Positions 1 through 10,537 are shown, counted from the stretch's first letter. The stretch is 64,000 nt of DNA from Trebonia sp963785645 (GCA_963785645.1 CAWAWG010000013.1:1-64000); one strand, 5' to 3'. The notes: generated by a model not told the origin, from the sequence alone. A program made the numbers and translations.

Positions 1-68
1 GGCTTCCGGTTTCCACGGCCAAGGGGCCCTGACCCGGGAAGTTCTGGGTAGGGGGCGCCTTCGCGGGT

Positions 69-1062
69 TTAGCCAGTGTGCGAGTGCCCGGACCGGGACT
101 TGCGGTGCGAGCGCTTCTTGAGCCTTGAACGGTGCTTGCGGTGTTTGACCTTCTCGCTGTGCTTGCCCGTGTTTCCCTTCTTGCCTGTCAACCGCTGCGC
201 TGGATGGGGCCTGGGAAGTGCCTTCTGCCCGCATTCCGCTTTTCCTGACGCTGCTTTCCCTGATGCGGGCCGGGCGGGCAGGCGGAGCGCGGGGAAGGCC
301 GCCGGCCTGCAGGGAAATAGTCCAGGTCCGCCTGGCGGATCCCGGCCAGGGAGCCGTCGTTGCTGTACTGCCAGAATGTCCAGTCGCGCCACGGGGACGG
401 CACGGTGGGCCTGGGCGCCGTCGAACGCGGCCAGCCACAGCGGATCATGCCGGAACTGGCCCGCGGACCCCGTGCACTCCCGCCACCAGGTCTTCCGTCG
501 TGTAGATGACCGGCCATTTCCCGTTCAGCGCCTCGGCCTGCGCGGTGAACCCGGCGATCCACGCGAGCATCGCCGGAGCGACGCCAAGCCCGTAGCAGTC
601 GGCGGACTTATTGTAGGGGTCGTTCTCCAGGTCGACGACGAGCGGGAGCCGTGCCTCGCTCGCCCCCGACGGCTCTTGGCACCTCCTCGACCGCGAAGTT
701 GGACCGTCGCCGTCGGGCTGGCCCGGCGCGGGTTGGCGAACACGTACGGCAGCACGGCGAACCCCGCCGCGGTGGCGCCTCGCGCGTCGGAGGGGTAGTA
801 CGGGTTGACGTAGTAGGTCCCTTCCGAGACCTTGATCGCGACGAAGCGGATGCCCTGTCCGGCGAGCAGTCCCCAGTCGATCGGCGATCCGGCGTGCTGG
901 TAGGCCGAGATGTCCAGTCCGGCGAACTGGCGCGGCGCCTGCCGACGAGCCCGCCCTGGCGACCGCCGCGCGGGCGCCGGTCGCCGCGGTGAGCGCCAGT
1001 GCCGTCACAACGCCGCTGGCCGCCACGGCACGCAGAACAGTTACTTTCCGCAACTCATTCAC
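69..1062 (-). CDS. Secreted GH25 muramidase, frame broken by several indels
   Basis: Glycoside hydrolase family 25 enzyme, predicted to cut the MurNAc-GlcNAc bond of peptidoglycan outside the membrane. A GTG at 1062 opens a short basic N-terminus and an Ala-rich hydrophobic signal peptide. The GH25 landmarks then follow in order but in different frames: FAGLDISAYQ (about 930-900), LPYVFANP (about 750), the acidic strand VDLEND that should carry the catalytic Asp/Glu pair (about 630), KWPVIYTTEDL (about 520) and TFWQYSNDGSLAGI (about 380). The end, up to a TAA at 69-71, is a Lys/Arg/His-rich tail. At least three single-base slips are needed (near 940, 740-700 and 490) and probably one before the basic tail. 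All family landmarks survive, so sequencing indels are more likely than decay; a recent pseudogene cannot be excluded. No operon partner is visible. Confidence 0.75.
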
Positions 1063-1244
1063 ACACGGAACGTAATCAGGACAGTCTGGCGGCTTCAAGC
1101 AGCAACGCCGACGCCGGACAGATTCTCCGTTCCGGCCACTTACTTGCAACGTCGGCGAACTACCTGCGCGGATACCCTAGTGAGCACGGGGGCGGTTGTT
1201 GTAAACGGGCACCCGCCACTCGTCACTTAAGGTAACGTCGCAAT

Positions 1245-1605
1245 ATGTCCCCCTTTGATGCCATGTACGTTGATTTGCCGGGAATGGTGCTGCGGCTGGC
1301 CGGTGAAGCGGGTCAGGTGAGCCTCGCGCGCTCCGCCGACGAGGCCTGTGCTCGCGCGTCGGTTGACCAGCATGCTTCGGAGATCCGCGACGCGCTGACC
1401 AGCGCCGGGCAAAATCACGCCCGCCGCGCTCCTTTTACGCCCAAGGGTTCATGGAGGCCGCGATCGCCCGCGGCTGGTGGCCCCCGCACCGCCAGGAACG
1501 CGACCCCTGGGGCGACGACGAGCCGCTGCTGACTGGGAGTCGCTGCGCTTGGCCGCCGTCTGCCGCATGTTCATCGAAACCCAGGGCCTCGGCATCACCG
1601 CCTGA
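1245..1605 (+). CDS. Small uncharacterised protein, two probable frame slips
   Basis: The ATG at 1245 opens an acidic, soluble-looking protein of about 120 residues that I do not recognise. The frame runs to about 1420, shifts by one base to give FMEAAIARGWWPPHRQ and DPWGDDEPLL, then shifts again near 1533 to give DWESLRLAAVCRMFIETQG and a TGA at 1603-1605. Codon bias is actinobacterial (G/C in third position) across all three pieces, which is why I join them. No signal peptide, membrane segment or known motif is visible. It is divergent from the GH25 gene with about 180 bp between them. Confidence 0.5.
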
Positions 1606-1669
1606 ACCGCGGGCCGTCACCGCGAATTTGAAGAGGTGGATCGTTGACCGCTGTGGGGTATCATCGACC

Positions 1670-1813
1670 ATGTCAAGCCTGGACCGGGCGCCCGATTCGC
1701 GCGATGTCTGGCGGGGATCGCTGGACTCGGCCGGGTTCGCGGGCGCGCGGTCGGCGAGTGCCGGGAACGGGGTGCGGCTGACCTTCGGCGTCAGCCGCAC
1801 CCGTTCGGGATGA
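1670..1813 (+). CDS. Possible 47-residue protein, weak
   Basis: An ATG at 1670 opens 47 codons rich in Ser, Arg and Gly. A TATCAT hexamer at 1659-1664 lies five bases before the ATG, which would fit a leaderless transcript, and no Shine-Dalgarno is present. No homology is recognised. It could equally be chance coding in GC-rich DNA. Confidence 0.2.
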   Translation: MSSLDRAPDSRDVWRGSLDSAGFAGARSASAGNGVRLTFGVSRTRSG

Positions 1814-1817
1814 CGGT

Positions 1818-2801
1818 TTAAATTTTCGCTCCCTGTTTTACCGGGATTGTCCGGGGTCGCGCCAGTCGCCCGGGTCGGTGCCCTGCGGGTTGCCGGGCCC
1901 TGGGGGGATCGAGCCGGGGCCCTGGGAAGACCCGAGTCGGGGCTGGTGGAGGCCTGGGAGCCCTGGGGTAACCCGAGCCGGGCCCTGGGGGCCCTGGGGG
2001 GTAACCGAAACCGCCCTGCGGGCGGCCGGCCGCTCGTGTAGGTGGGCTGCTGGGTGGTCTCGGCCGGGCGGCGTGCTGCGGGGCGCGCATGGCGTCGGTG
2101 CGGCCCTGCTGGTAGGCGGCGAGCTCGGTGGTCGTCTCCCGCTCGGCCGCGGAGAGCATCCGCTCCCAGCGCTCCTGCATCGGCCTGATCAGGCCGCCGC
2201 CGACGCCGATCGCGATCGACCACGCCCCCGGTGAGCAGGACCGTGAAGAGGACGGCTGGGTGATCGACGCGGCGATGCCGACCTGGTTAACCGCCGCGAT
2301 GACGCCGAGCGCGATGATGATGATCGAGCGACGCTGGCCAGGAACGGGCCGTAGGACAGGCCGCCGATCGCCCCGTTGATCAGGTCCTTGACCACCCGCG
2401 CGATCGCGGACGCGACCACGATGATGATGATCGCGACGATCGCCTAGGCAGCCAGCCCACGACCGCGTCCAGCATCGTCGAGACGGGTTCGGGACCCCAG
2501 ACACCGAAGGCCATCTGCAGGGCGACCAGCAGGATCGCGTAGTAGACGATCTTGGCGATCAGGGTCGTCGCGTCGGTGTTGGACCGGGCGAGGGCCTGGC
2601 CGATCGACGCCCCGCTCCACGAAGTGGTCGAACTTGACCCGGCGGAGGATCATGTCGACGAGCCGCGCGAGGACCTTCGCGACGATCCATCCGATAACGA
2701 GGACCGCAGGAAAACCAGGATCTTCGGGATGGAATGGAAGACCGTGGTGAGGAGATCCTGAAAGCTGGAGCTATCTGAAATGAAGCCAGTGGCTGATTCA
2801 T
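1818..2801 (-). CDS. MscS-type TM-helix membrane protein, multiple frame slips
   Basis: Integral membrane protein resembling the family with repeated conserved TM-helix segments (small-conductance mechanosensitive channel relatives lacking the full MscS pore). The start is ATG 2801, set by the purine-rich ribosome site AAAGGGGGGAAG just upstream. Joined across frames the protein reads FQDLLTTVFHSIPKILVFL, VLVIGWIVAKVLARLVDMI, KIVYYAILLVALQMAFG, AIVAIIIIVVASAIARVV, a GGLSYGPFL linker and IIIIALGVIAAVNQVG. A soluble tail with ERETTTELAAYQQGRTDA and a Gly/Pro/Gln-rich end follows. Five or more slips are needed (near 2765, 2710, 2610, 2450, 2330 and in the Pro-rich tail), so the true stop is uncertain and lies at about 1818-1845. 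Confidence 0.65.
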
Positions 2802-3377
2802 GACTTCCCCCCTTTGCAGCTTCGCCGCGCTGCGGAATACTGCCCCCGGCGACGATCACTGTAGTCAAGGTCCTGTTTACCCTAGCCAGATCGCGTTATG
2901 CGTAGGGTTAATAGCGCATTGCGGGCCGCAAAGCGAGGCTGACAAATCCATGTCATCAGGATGAAAGGGGGCGCAGTGGCGGCGCAACCTCCTTGCCGCG
3001 CCCGTTTATTTCCTTCCTGCTTTGCCTCCCGCCCGCTTCCCCCGCCGGGCGGGACGCCACGCTCCACGCCGATGCAGGCCCCTGAACTGCTCGACGCCAT
3101 CTCCTGCACGGCGCCGGCCACACCCCCCGGTGCGCCTAGCCGCATATGAACCTATGCGGAAGAGCTTCGCGGCGGTATACCGATCCCGTGGAAATGGGTA
3201 TACCGATATTCCATTTCCGATATTTCGGCACGACGGCGCCAATGCCGGATGGTCTGGATGGACATATGGCATCGAATCCGGCAATATGGAAAAGATTGCC
3301 GGGATGTGCCCTGCGTGCACAGCCTTATAGGGCAGGTCCCCGGACGGCACCTGCCCTTATCAGCGGCTTTTGCAGGT
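2802..3377. other. Intergenic region with paired GGTATACC motifs
   Basis: No convincing gene is seen here. Short open frames on both strands (2882-3149) are Pro/Arg/Ala-rich and lack ribosome sites. At 3174-3184 and 3197-3207 the 11-mer GGTATACCGAT occurs twice, 23 bp apart, and its first eight bases form a perfect palindrome. The DNA from 3170 to 3300 is clearly more AT-rich than its surroundings, as expected of a regulatory region. It lies downstream of typA and upstream of the MscS-like gene, both on the minus strand, so it may hold the latter's promoter. Confidence 0.5.
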
Positions 3378-5246
3378 CTAGGCCTGTTCGCGGGAGATGC
3401 GGCCGCGAACCCGGCCGCGCTCCTTGGCGTCGAGGATCGTCTTGCGGAGCCGTACCGAGGTCGGGGTCACTTCCACGCACTCGTCCTCGGCGCAGAACTC
3501 AAGCGCCTGCTCCAGGCTGAGGATGCGGGGCGGGACCAGCCGCTCGAGCTCCTCCTGGTTGGACTGGCGGATGTTGGTGACCTTCTTCTCCTTGGTGATG
3601 TTCACGTCCATGTCGTCGTCGCGGGAGTTCTCGCCGACGATCATGCCCTCGTAGACCTCGGTGCTCGGTGGGACGAAGAGCGAGCCACGCTCCTGGAGGT
3701 TGAACATCGCGTAAGTGGACGCGGCACCGGAGCGGTCAGCGACCAGCGAGCCGGTCGCCCGGCCCCTGATGACGCCGGCCCACGGCTCGTAGCCCTCGAA
3801 GACGTGGTGCGCGATCCCGGTGCCCCGGGTCTCGGTGAGGAACTGGGTACGGAAGCCGATCAGACCCCGCGACGGGACAAGGAACACCAGGCGCACCCAG
3901 CCGGTCCCGTGGTTGGTCATCGTCTCCATCCGGCCGCGACGCACCGCGACCATCTGGGTGACGGCGCCCAGGTACTCTTCGGGCACATCGACCGACAGGC
4001 GCTCGACCGGCTCGTGCACCTTGCCGTTGATCTCCTTGGTGACCGCGGAAGGACGGCCGACGGTCAGCTCGTAGCCTTCCCGGCGCATGGTCTCGACCAG
4101 GATCGCCAGCGCGAGTTCACCGCGGCCGCGGACCTCCCACGCGTCAGGCCGTTCCGTGGACACTACCTGGAGGCTCACGTTGCCGACAAGCTCGCGATCG
4201 AGGCGGTCCTTGACCAGCCTTGCCGTGACCTTAGTGCCCTTGTCGCGGCCCGATATCGGGGAGGTGTTGGTGCCGAGCGTCATCGAGATCGCCGGCTCGT
4301 CCACGGTGATCAGCGGGAGCGGTCGCGGGTCGTTCGGGTCAGCGAGGGTGTCACCGATCATGATGTCCGGAATGCCGGCGATCGCGGCGATGTCGCCGGG
4401 GCCCGCCTCGTCGGCCTGCACGCGCTCCAGGGCCTCGGTGAGGAAGAGCTCGGAGATCTTCACCCGCTGGATCGAGCCGTCGTGCCTGCACCAGGCGACC
4501 TGCTGGCCGCGCTTGATCGTGCCGTTGTGGATCCGGCACAGCGCGATCCGGCCTAGGTAGGACGACGCGTCGAGGTTGGTGACGTGCGCCTGCAGCGGGG
4601 CGGTCGGGTCGAAGGTCGGGGCGGGGATGGTCTGCTTGATGACGTCGAAGAGCGGCTCAAGGTTCTCGCTGTCCGGCATGCCGCCGTCCGCCGGGCGGTT
4701 GAGGCTCGCCCGGCCCGCCCGCGCGGATGCGTACACGATCGGGAACTCGATCTGCTGCTCGCTGGCGTCCAGGTCGATGAACAGCTCGTAGCAGGCGTCG
4801 ATGACCTCGGCGATCCGCGCGTCCGGCCGGTCCACCTTGTTGATGACCAGGATGACGGGAAGGCTCGCCTCCAGGGTCTTGCGGAGCACGAACCTGGTCT
4901 GCGGCAGCGGGCCCTCGCTCGCGTCCACGAGCAGGACGACGCCGTCCACCATGGACAGGCCGCGCTCGACCTCTCCGCCGAAGTCCGCGTGGCCGGGTGT
5001 GTCGATGATGTTGATCGTCAGCCCGCTGTGCTTGACCGCGGTGTTCTTCGCGAGGATCGTGATGCCCTTTTCGCGCTCCAGGTCGTTGGAGTCCATCACC
5101 CGCTCGTTGACATGGGCGTGCGCGCCGAACGCGCCGGACTGCCACAGCATCGCGTCGACCAGGGTGGTCTTGCCGTGGTCGACGTGCGCCACGATGGCAA
5201 CGTTACGGATGTCGTCGCGGGTCGCGAGCTCCGGCGCGGTCGTCAT
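3378..5246 (-). CDS. typA: Ribosome-associated GTPase TypA/BipA
   Basis: Translational GTPase of the EF-G/LepA superfamily that acts on the ribosome in subunit assembly and stress adaptation. The G-domain motifs are intact: AHVDHGKTTL (G1), DTPGHADF (G3) and NKVDRPDAR (G4). Domain II, the two alpha/beta domains and the family-typical C-terminal region with RGLIGFRTQFLTETRG follow. I place the start at ATG 5246 (MTTAPELATR) because AGGAG sits seven bases upstream; an in-frame ATG at about 5270 has no such site. The product is 622 residues, the usual length. There are no frame problems, unlike many neighbours. It has more than 300 bp of free DNA upstream and appears monocistronic. Confidence 0.97.
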   Translation of the reverse strand: MTTAPELATRDDIRNVAIVAHVDHGKTTLVDAMLWQSGAFGAHAHVNERVMDSNDLEREKGITILAKNTAVKHSGLTINIIDTPGHADFGGEVERGLSMVDGVVLLVDASEGPLPQTRFVLRKTLEASLPVILVINKVDRPDARIAEVIDACYELFIDLDASEQQIEFPIVYASARAGRASLNRPADGGMPDSENLEPLFDVIKQTIPAPTFDPTAPLQAHVTNLDASSYLGRIALCRIHNGTIKRGQQVAWCRHDGSIQRVKISELFLTEALERVQADEAGPGDIAAIAGIPDIMIGDTLADPNDPRPLPLITVDEPAISMTLGTNTSPISGRDKGTKVTARLVKDRLDRELVGNVSLQVVSTERPDAWEVRGRGELALAILVETMRREGYELTVGRPSAVTKEINGKVHEPVERLSVDVPEEYLGAVTQMVAVRRGRMETMTNHGTGWVRLVFLVPSRGLIGFRTQFLTETRGTGIAHHVFEGYEPWAGVIRGRATGSLVADRSGAASTYAMFNLQERGSLFVPPSTEVYEGMIVGENSRDDDMDVNITKEKKVTNIRQSNQEELERLVPPRILSLEQALEFCAEDECVEVTPTSVRLRKTILDAKERGRVRGRISREQA

Positions 5247-5606
5247 GGTGATCTCCTGCTGTACGGGCATGCGTGAGTCTCGCTCATTCGGCATCGGGAC
5301 TGGGCCTCGGGCAGCAGGCCGTGATTCGGCCGGTCCGTGGCTGGGCCGCGATCCGCGGCAGCTACCAGTCTATTGCCGCTTGCCCGGCACCTTGACCCCC
5401 GGTGCCGCATTGCCAGGAAGAACAAAGGGCCAAGCCCCGCCGGCCGGTGTTGCGCCCATCCCCGTAAGGCGGCTAATCCGGCCTAGGCAGTGAGGGGCGC
5501 GGAAGATACGGCGAACGACCGATAGCGGTACGGGGGGACCTTAGAACGAACCTGTAGTTACGCGGGAAACCAAGGCGGGTTTCTGCGGATGACCAGGGAG
5601 GGTCCC
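5247..5606. other. Divergent intergenic region, typA promoter side
   Basis: No gene is seen between typA and the small plus-strand gene at 5607. On the minus strand a TAGACT hexamer (5367-5372) is a possible -10 for typA. Just upstream of it, an inverted repeat with 7-bp arms (CGGCACC at 5385-5391, GGTGCCG at 5401-5407) lies where a -35 or operator would be. No clear -35 sequence accompanies it. Confidence 0.35.
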
Positions 5607-5834
5607 GTGAACGGGAACTCGATGTACGAGGTGGCAAAGCAGCGGATCGCGGAGCAGCAGGAAGCAGCGCGCAAGGCCAGCCGGGCTCGCGAGCAGCGCG
5701 CGGCGGCCCGTGGCAGGCGCTCAGGGAAGGAGAAGGCGGAGACGATCACCGGGCCGACGATCCCCGACTTCGTTCACGAGATGTTCGACGCGGTGCGGCA
5801 CGCGGGTAGCAGCCACGCGGAGTCGGGCCGCTGA
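5607..5834 (+). CDS. Small charged uncharacterised protein
   Basis: 75-residue soluble protein. I choose GTG 5607 because GGGAGG (5596-5602) lies four bases upstream; an in-frame ATG at 5589 overlaps that ribosome site. Residues 6-45 are rich in Ala, Arg, Glu and Gln without Pro and are likely one long helix (EVAKQRIAEQQEAARKAS), with a basic patch RGRRSGK after it. The end TIPDFVHEMFDAVRHAG looks like a second amphipathic helix. No domain is recognised. It is separated by about 240 bp from the LuxR gene downstream. Confidence 0.55.
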   Translation: MNGNSMYEVAKQRIAEQQEAARKASRAREQRAAARGRRSGKEKAETITGPTIPDFVHEMFDAVRHAGSSHAESGR

Positions 5835-6010
5835 CGTGGGCGGCCCGGCCAGCGCTGGCCGCCGGTGTTAGCGGCCCGATCGCGATGTCGAGCGGCAAGG
5901 AGCCGGCACCGGGGCCCGGATGGCGTGATGGCGATTTTGCGCTGAGGGGCGAGGGAAAGGACGCCGGATTCGGGCCCGTGGAGACGGGCCAAGGGGAAAT
6001 GCAGCTGGAT

Positions 6011-6040
6011 TCCAGTCCGCCCGTGCTCGGGCGGACTGGA
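6011..6040. promoter_or_regulatory. 13-bp perfect inverted repeat before the LuxR gene
   Basis: TCCAGTCCGCCCG (6011-6023) is followed by a TGCT loop and its exact complement CGGGCGGACTGGA (6028-6040). It sits 20-35 bases upstream of the candidate start codons of the LuxR-family gene. It could be an operator, possibly for autoregulation, or a leader hairpin. There is no T-run after it, so an ordinary terminator is less likely. Confidence 0.5.
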
Positions 6041-6073
6041 ATGTCCGGCCCTCGTGCGATGCTTGAGTATGTG

Positions 6074-9000
6074 ATGAGCAGACGCGGCGCAAGCCCCGTC
6101 CTGGTGGGGCGGGAAGCCGAGATGGCCGCCCTGGAGGCCGCGCTTGACACGGTCCGCCAGGGGGAGCCCGCCGCCATGCTCGTCGGCGGAGAGGCCGGGA
6201 TGGGCAAGACCCGGCTGATCGGCGAGTTCACGGCGGTCGCGCGGGACGCGGGAGTCCGGGTACTGACCGGGGCGTGCCTGGAGCTCGGGGCCGACGGGCT
6301 GCCGTACAGTCCCTTTACCGCGATGCTGCGTGATCTCGTCCGCGGGGCCGGCCCCGGTGAGATCGCCAGCCTGCTGCCGGGTGGCGGGCGGGCCGCACGG
6401 GAACTGGCCCGGCTGCTGCCGGAACTGACGGCAGCGGAACCGGCTGGCGACCGCCGGCCGGGCGGGCCGGCGAGGCGGCCGCGACCCCCGTGGTCGGCAA
6501 TACGGTGGTTGGCGATACCGTGCATCGTGATGACGCCTATGCGAGCGTGATAACCGCCGGGGAGGCGCGGGCACATCTCTTCGAGGGCTTCCTCACCCTT
6601 CTTGAACGGCTCGCCGGGCAGCGGCCGCTTGCCCTGGTCATCGAGGACGCGCACTGGGCGGACCGGTCAAGCCGGGACCTGCTCGCCTTCCTCATCGGAT
6701 ACCAGCGGGCAGTCGGCAACCTGCTGATCATCGTGACGTTCCGCTCCGACGAACTGCACCGCACTCATCCGCTCCGGCCGCTGCTCGCCGAACTGGCCCG
6801 GATCGAGTGGGTTGACAGGACCGAACTGCCTCCGCTCACGCGCGGGCAGGCCGAGGAACTCGCCGCCGTCGTCCGCGGCCGGTCCCCGGACCGGATACTC
6901 GCCGACGCCATCTACGAGCGCGCCCAGGGCAACCCGCTGTTCACCGAGGAACTCCTCGCCTGCTCGGACGGCTGCGACCTGGTGCCCGATTCTCTGGCCG
7001 ACCTGCTGCTGCAGGCCGTGCGCCGGCTGCCCGAGGACACCCAGGAGGTGCTGCGGGTCGCGAGCGCGGGCAGCGGCGTGACCAGCGACGCGCTGCTCGC
7101 GCAGGTCACCGAGCTGGACGGGGGGAGGCTCGCCGCCGCGATCCGCCCGGCCGTGGCGGCGAACGTCCTGGTGACGAGCGGGGACGGGTATTCCTTCCGG
7201 CATGCCCTGATCCAGGAGTCCGTGCACGCGGACCTGCTGCCCGGTGAGCATGCCGCCGTGCACACCAGGTTCGCCCGCGCGATCGACGCCGACCCGTCAC
7301 TCGTCCCCCCTGGCCGGGCGGATATCGAGAAGGCTCACCACTGGTACTCGGCCCATGACACGACCGGAGCGCTCGTCGCGTCGTGGCGGGCGTCCGTGCA
7401 GGCCTCTAACGCGGTCGCGCACGCCGAGCGGCTCATGCTTCTCGACCGCGTTCTCGAGCTCTGGGAACAGGTGCCGGACGCTTCGGCGCAGATCGAGGCC
7501 GACCATGTACGAGTGCTCGAAGAGGCGGCGGCCGCCGCCAGGGACGCGGTAGACCCGCAGCGCGGCCTGGCATTCGCGGAACTCGCGCTTACGGAGCTCG
7601 ACGAGACCACGGAGCCGGTCCGGGTCGCGCTGCTGCTCAGGCAGCGGTTCTCCTTCCGTGAAGAACTCGGCCTGCCCCGGAGCGAGGCGGACCTGGAACG
7701 GGCGCTTGCCCTGGTGCCAGAGAGCGTCTCCCCGGCCGCCAGGACCCAGCTGCTGCTCACCGTCTCGCACTGCGAGATGGCGAACCCCGACCGGGCGAAG
7801 TACCGCCGGTGGGCCGCGGACGCGCTCCGACTCGCCCGCGAACTGGGTAACCGCGACATGGAGGCGCACGCGCTCGCCAACATGGCGATGCTTGAGGCCG
7901 GGTCCGGACAGCTCGCGGCCAGCGACAGCGAGCCATTCAAGCTGCTGACACAGGCGCGCGAGATCGCACGAGCGGCCACTGCGTATTACCCCACCGTCAA
8001 GGTGGTGATCCTTGAGACGCACCTGCTGTGCGGCGCGGGCGAGTTCGAGCGCGCCGCCGACGCGGCTAAGCAGGGCATCGCCGATGCCGAACGGCGCGGA
8101 CTCGCCCGGACCAGCGGTGCCTTCCTGGCGATCAACCTGGCGGAGCCGCTGTGGTACCTCGGGCGCTGGGACGAGGCGGTAGCGGTAGCCAGGCGCGCGC
8201 TCGACCTCGCGCCGCCGCCGCGCACCCGGGTCGGGCTGTGGATCGTGGATGCCGGGATCGCGCTGGCCCAGGGTGACTTCGCCACCGTGAACAGGCGGGT
8301 GGCGGCGAGCCGGGCCGCCCTGGCCGCCGGCGTGTACGACGAGCAGCATCATCTGCCGCTCGCTTTCATTGAGATCAACCTGGCGCTGGCGGCCGAGGGC
8401 CCAGCCGTCGCCGTCGCGCTGGCCGACGAAGTCCTCCAGCGGTATGACCTGTCCGCGGCCAGTCCCCGGTATGCCTGGCCGCTGCTCGTGAGCGCGGTCA
8501 CGGCCGCCCGCCAGTCACCCGGACAGGAAGCGGCCGCACTGCTTGACCGGCTGCGGACGCTCGCGGAGAAACTGGACGCCTTCGGACCCGTGCAGCTAGC
8601 GTGGCGGCTCTTGTTCGCGGCGCATGATTCCCGGGCCCTGCCCGCCCTGAGGCCAACGGTCGATTCCGGAGAAACCCGCGATTGCGAGGTAAGCGGAGAC
8701 TTCGACCGGCTCGCCGCGGCTGACGCCGCCGCGGCCGCGTGGGAAGCCATCGGGCAGCCCTACCAGGCGGCCATCGCGCTGACCCACGCCGCCAGGATCG
8801 CACTGGCCGAACGGGCCCCGAGGGAGGCGGCGGCGCGGCTGCGGCGGGCCGCTCCCCTCGCCCGGCGACTCGGCGCCGACCCGCTCGCCGCCCAGGTCGC
8901 CGATCTCGTCCGCCGGGCGGGGACCAACGGCGACGCCGACGTTCCCGGTCTTACCGGCCGGGAGCTTGAGGTCCTCCGCCTGGTCGCGGCCGGGCAGTCG

Positions 9001-9150
9001 AACCGGGAGATCGCCGCCGCCCTGGTCATCTCGCCCAAGACGGCGAGCGTGCACGTGTCGAACATCCTGGCCAAGCTCGGAGCCGCGACCAGGACCGAGG
9101 CCGCCGTTAAGGCCCACGAACGCGGACTCATCGGCTTCCTCGCTCGTTAA
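6074..9150 (+). CDS. LAL-type LuxR transcriptional regulator with AAA ATPase
   Basis: Large ATP-binding LuxR regulator (about 1025 residues), cytoplasmic DNA-binding activator. The Walker A motif GGEAGMGKT is near residue 45 and Walker B LALVIEDAHWAD near residue 195. A TPR-like helical middle follows, and the C-terminal 65 residues form a LuxR helix-turn-helix (LTGRELEVLRLVAAGQSN, then VHVSNILAKLG). The sequence is continuous except for one slip at about 6450-6475 in a G/C-only stretch, between the nucleotide-binding core and Walker B. The start is ambiguous (ATG 6059 or 6074); 6074 begins just before the conserved LVGREAEM entry to the ATPase domain. It is not clustered with a biosynthetic operon here, so its target is unknown. 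A perfect inverted repeat lies in its leader. Confidence 0.9.
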
Positions 9151-9376
9151 CATCTCCCAACCTGCTGTGACCTGCCTAGGGGATTCGCCCCGGCTAACAG
9201 CCATGCTGGGCCAGGGCGAGCGGAGCGGAGGCACGGACTCGTTCTGGATCAGCGACCTGGTGAGCGGGCGCGGACCCGGTAACCCGCCGGGACCGGCGGA
9301 TGATGTGCGGCTGGGCGGCGTCGTGGTGGATAGAGTGACCTCGCGATGGAACCGTCCGATGAGCGGAGGAGTTCTT

Positions 9377-10537
9377 ATGCCCGTCTCGCGCCTTGCGCAC
9401 ATCCCGGGAATCGGCGTGGACGAGGTCGGCGACGCCGCCGACGCTGCCCGGAACCCTGATCTTCTCCGGCTGGAGAACCTCGACACTGACGTCCCGCCGC
9501 CTGCGGTCGCCCGGGAGATCACCCGCGCCGCCATAGACGACGATGACGCCAACAGCTACCTGCCTTTCCAGGGTCACCGCGCGCTGCGGGAGGCCGCGGC
9601 CGGCCATGTCAGCGCCATGACCGGCAGCACGTACGACCCCGGTACGCAGTGCGTCGGCGTGGCCGGCGGACTCAACGGCATCCTCAACGTCCTGCTGGCC
9701 ACCGTCGAACCCGGTCAGGAAGTAGTCATCGGCGACCCAATCTATGCCGGGCTGGTCAACCGCATCCGGCTGGCGGGCGGCATTCCCCGCCACGTGCCGT
9801 GCGTTCCGGGTGAACGCGGATGGGCAACCGACCCGGGCGAACTGGCGGCGGCCATCGGACCGCAGACGGCCGCGGTGCTGCTGATGAGCCCGGCCATGCC
9901 CACCGGCGCCGTCCTGTCGAGCGAGCACTTCGACGCCATCGCCGGCCCGGTCAACCGCCACGGCGCCTGGGTCATCTGGGACGCCGCGATGGAGCGACTG
10001 GTCTTCGGTGGCAGCCGACCAGCGCATCCGGGCGCTCACCCGGGCCTAGCCGCCCGGACGATTACGGTGGGCTCCGCGTCCAAGGAACTGCGCATGATCG
10101 GCTGGCGCGTGGGCTGGGTCGTCGGCCCGCAGTCGATCATGAAGGACATCGGCCTGGTTGGCCTGACCAACGTGGTCTGCCAGGTCGGCATCGCCCAGCA
10201 GGCCGTCGCCGCGGCACTGCGGCACCCCGGCGCCGCCGAAGACGTGGCAGCAGCGACCCGCCGGTGGCAGCACCGGTGCGACCACATCCTCGATCAGCTC
10301 AGCGGTTACCCCTGCATCCGCCCGGACGGCGGATGGTCGCTTCTCATCGACTGTGCCAGCCTGGGGCTGTCCGCCGCGCAGGCGTCGCAGCGGCTGTTCA
10401 CCCGCGGCGAGGTCGCCGCCACACCGATGGCCGGCTGGGGGCCAAGCGGCGAGCGCTACCTCCGCCTCGTGTTCGCCAACGAGCCGGTCGAACGACTCGG
10501 CGACCTCCGGGCACGATTCGATGCCGCGCTGGCCTGA
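9377..10537 (+). CDS. Class I/II PLP-dependent aminotransferase
   Basis: Fold-type I aminotransferase of 386 residues, cytoplasmic. The start ATG 9377 follows GGAGGAG with good spacing. The fold is complete: substrate/cofactor loop SYLPFQGHRALREA near residue 60, GGLNGILNVLL near 95, an Asn/Asp region with MSPAMPTGAV, the Schiff-base lysine in TVGSASKELRMIGWRVGW near residue 240, and the C-terminal Arg in ERYLRLVFAN. The lysine loop and the following GWRVGW are typical of the aspartate aminotransferase/MalY-like group. The amino donor cannot be told. It stands alone about 225 bp after the LuxR regulator. Confidence 0.88.
   Translation: MPVSRLAHIPGIGVDEVGDAADAARNPDLLRLENLDTDVPPPAVAREITRAAIDDDDANSYLPFQGHRALREAAAGHVSAMTGSTYDPGTQCVGVAGGLNGILNVLLATVEPGQEVVIGDPIYAGLVNRIRLAGGIPRHVPCVPGERGWATDPGELAAAIGPQTAAVLLMSPAMPTGAVLSSEHFDAIAGPVNRHGAWVIWDAAMERLVFGGSRPAHPGAHPGLAARTITVGSASKELRMIGWRVGWVVGPQSIMKDIGLVGLTNVVCQVGIAQQAVAAALRHPGAAEDVAAATRRWQHRCDHILDQLSGYPCIRPDGGWSLLIDCASLGLSAAQASQRLFTRGEVAATPMAGWGPSGERYLRLVFANEPVERLGDLRARFDAALA

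Noticed and set aside
69..1062. GH25 locus as a certain pseudogene
   Set aside because: The same kind of one-base slips occur in essential genes of this window, so loss of function cannot be concluded.
2882..3149. Small genes on either strand
   Set aside because: Composition is Pro/Arg/Ala-rich in both frames, with no ribosome site or recognisable motif.
3249..5276. Long plus-strand open frames across typA
   Set aside because: They are antisense shadows of a perfectly conserved GTPase gene, caused by GC-rich codons.
5885..6073. N-terminal extension of the LuxR protein starting at 5885
   Set aside because: It runs through the 13-bp inverted repeat, is low in conserved features and has no ribosome site; the ATPase domain begins just after 6074.
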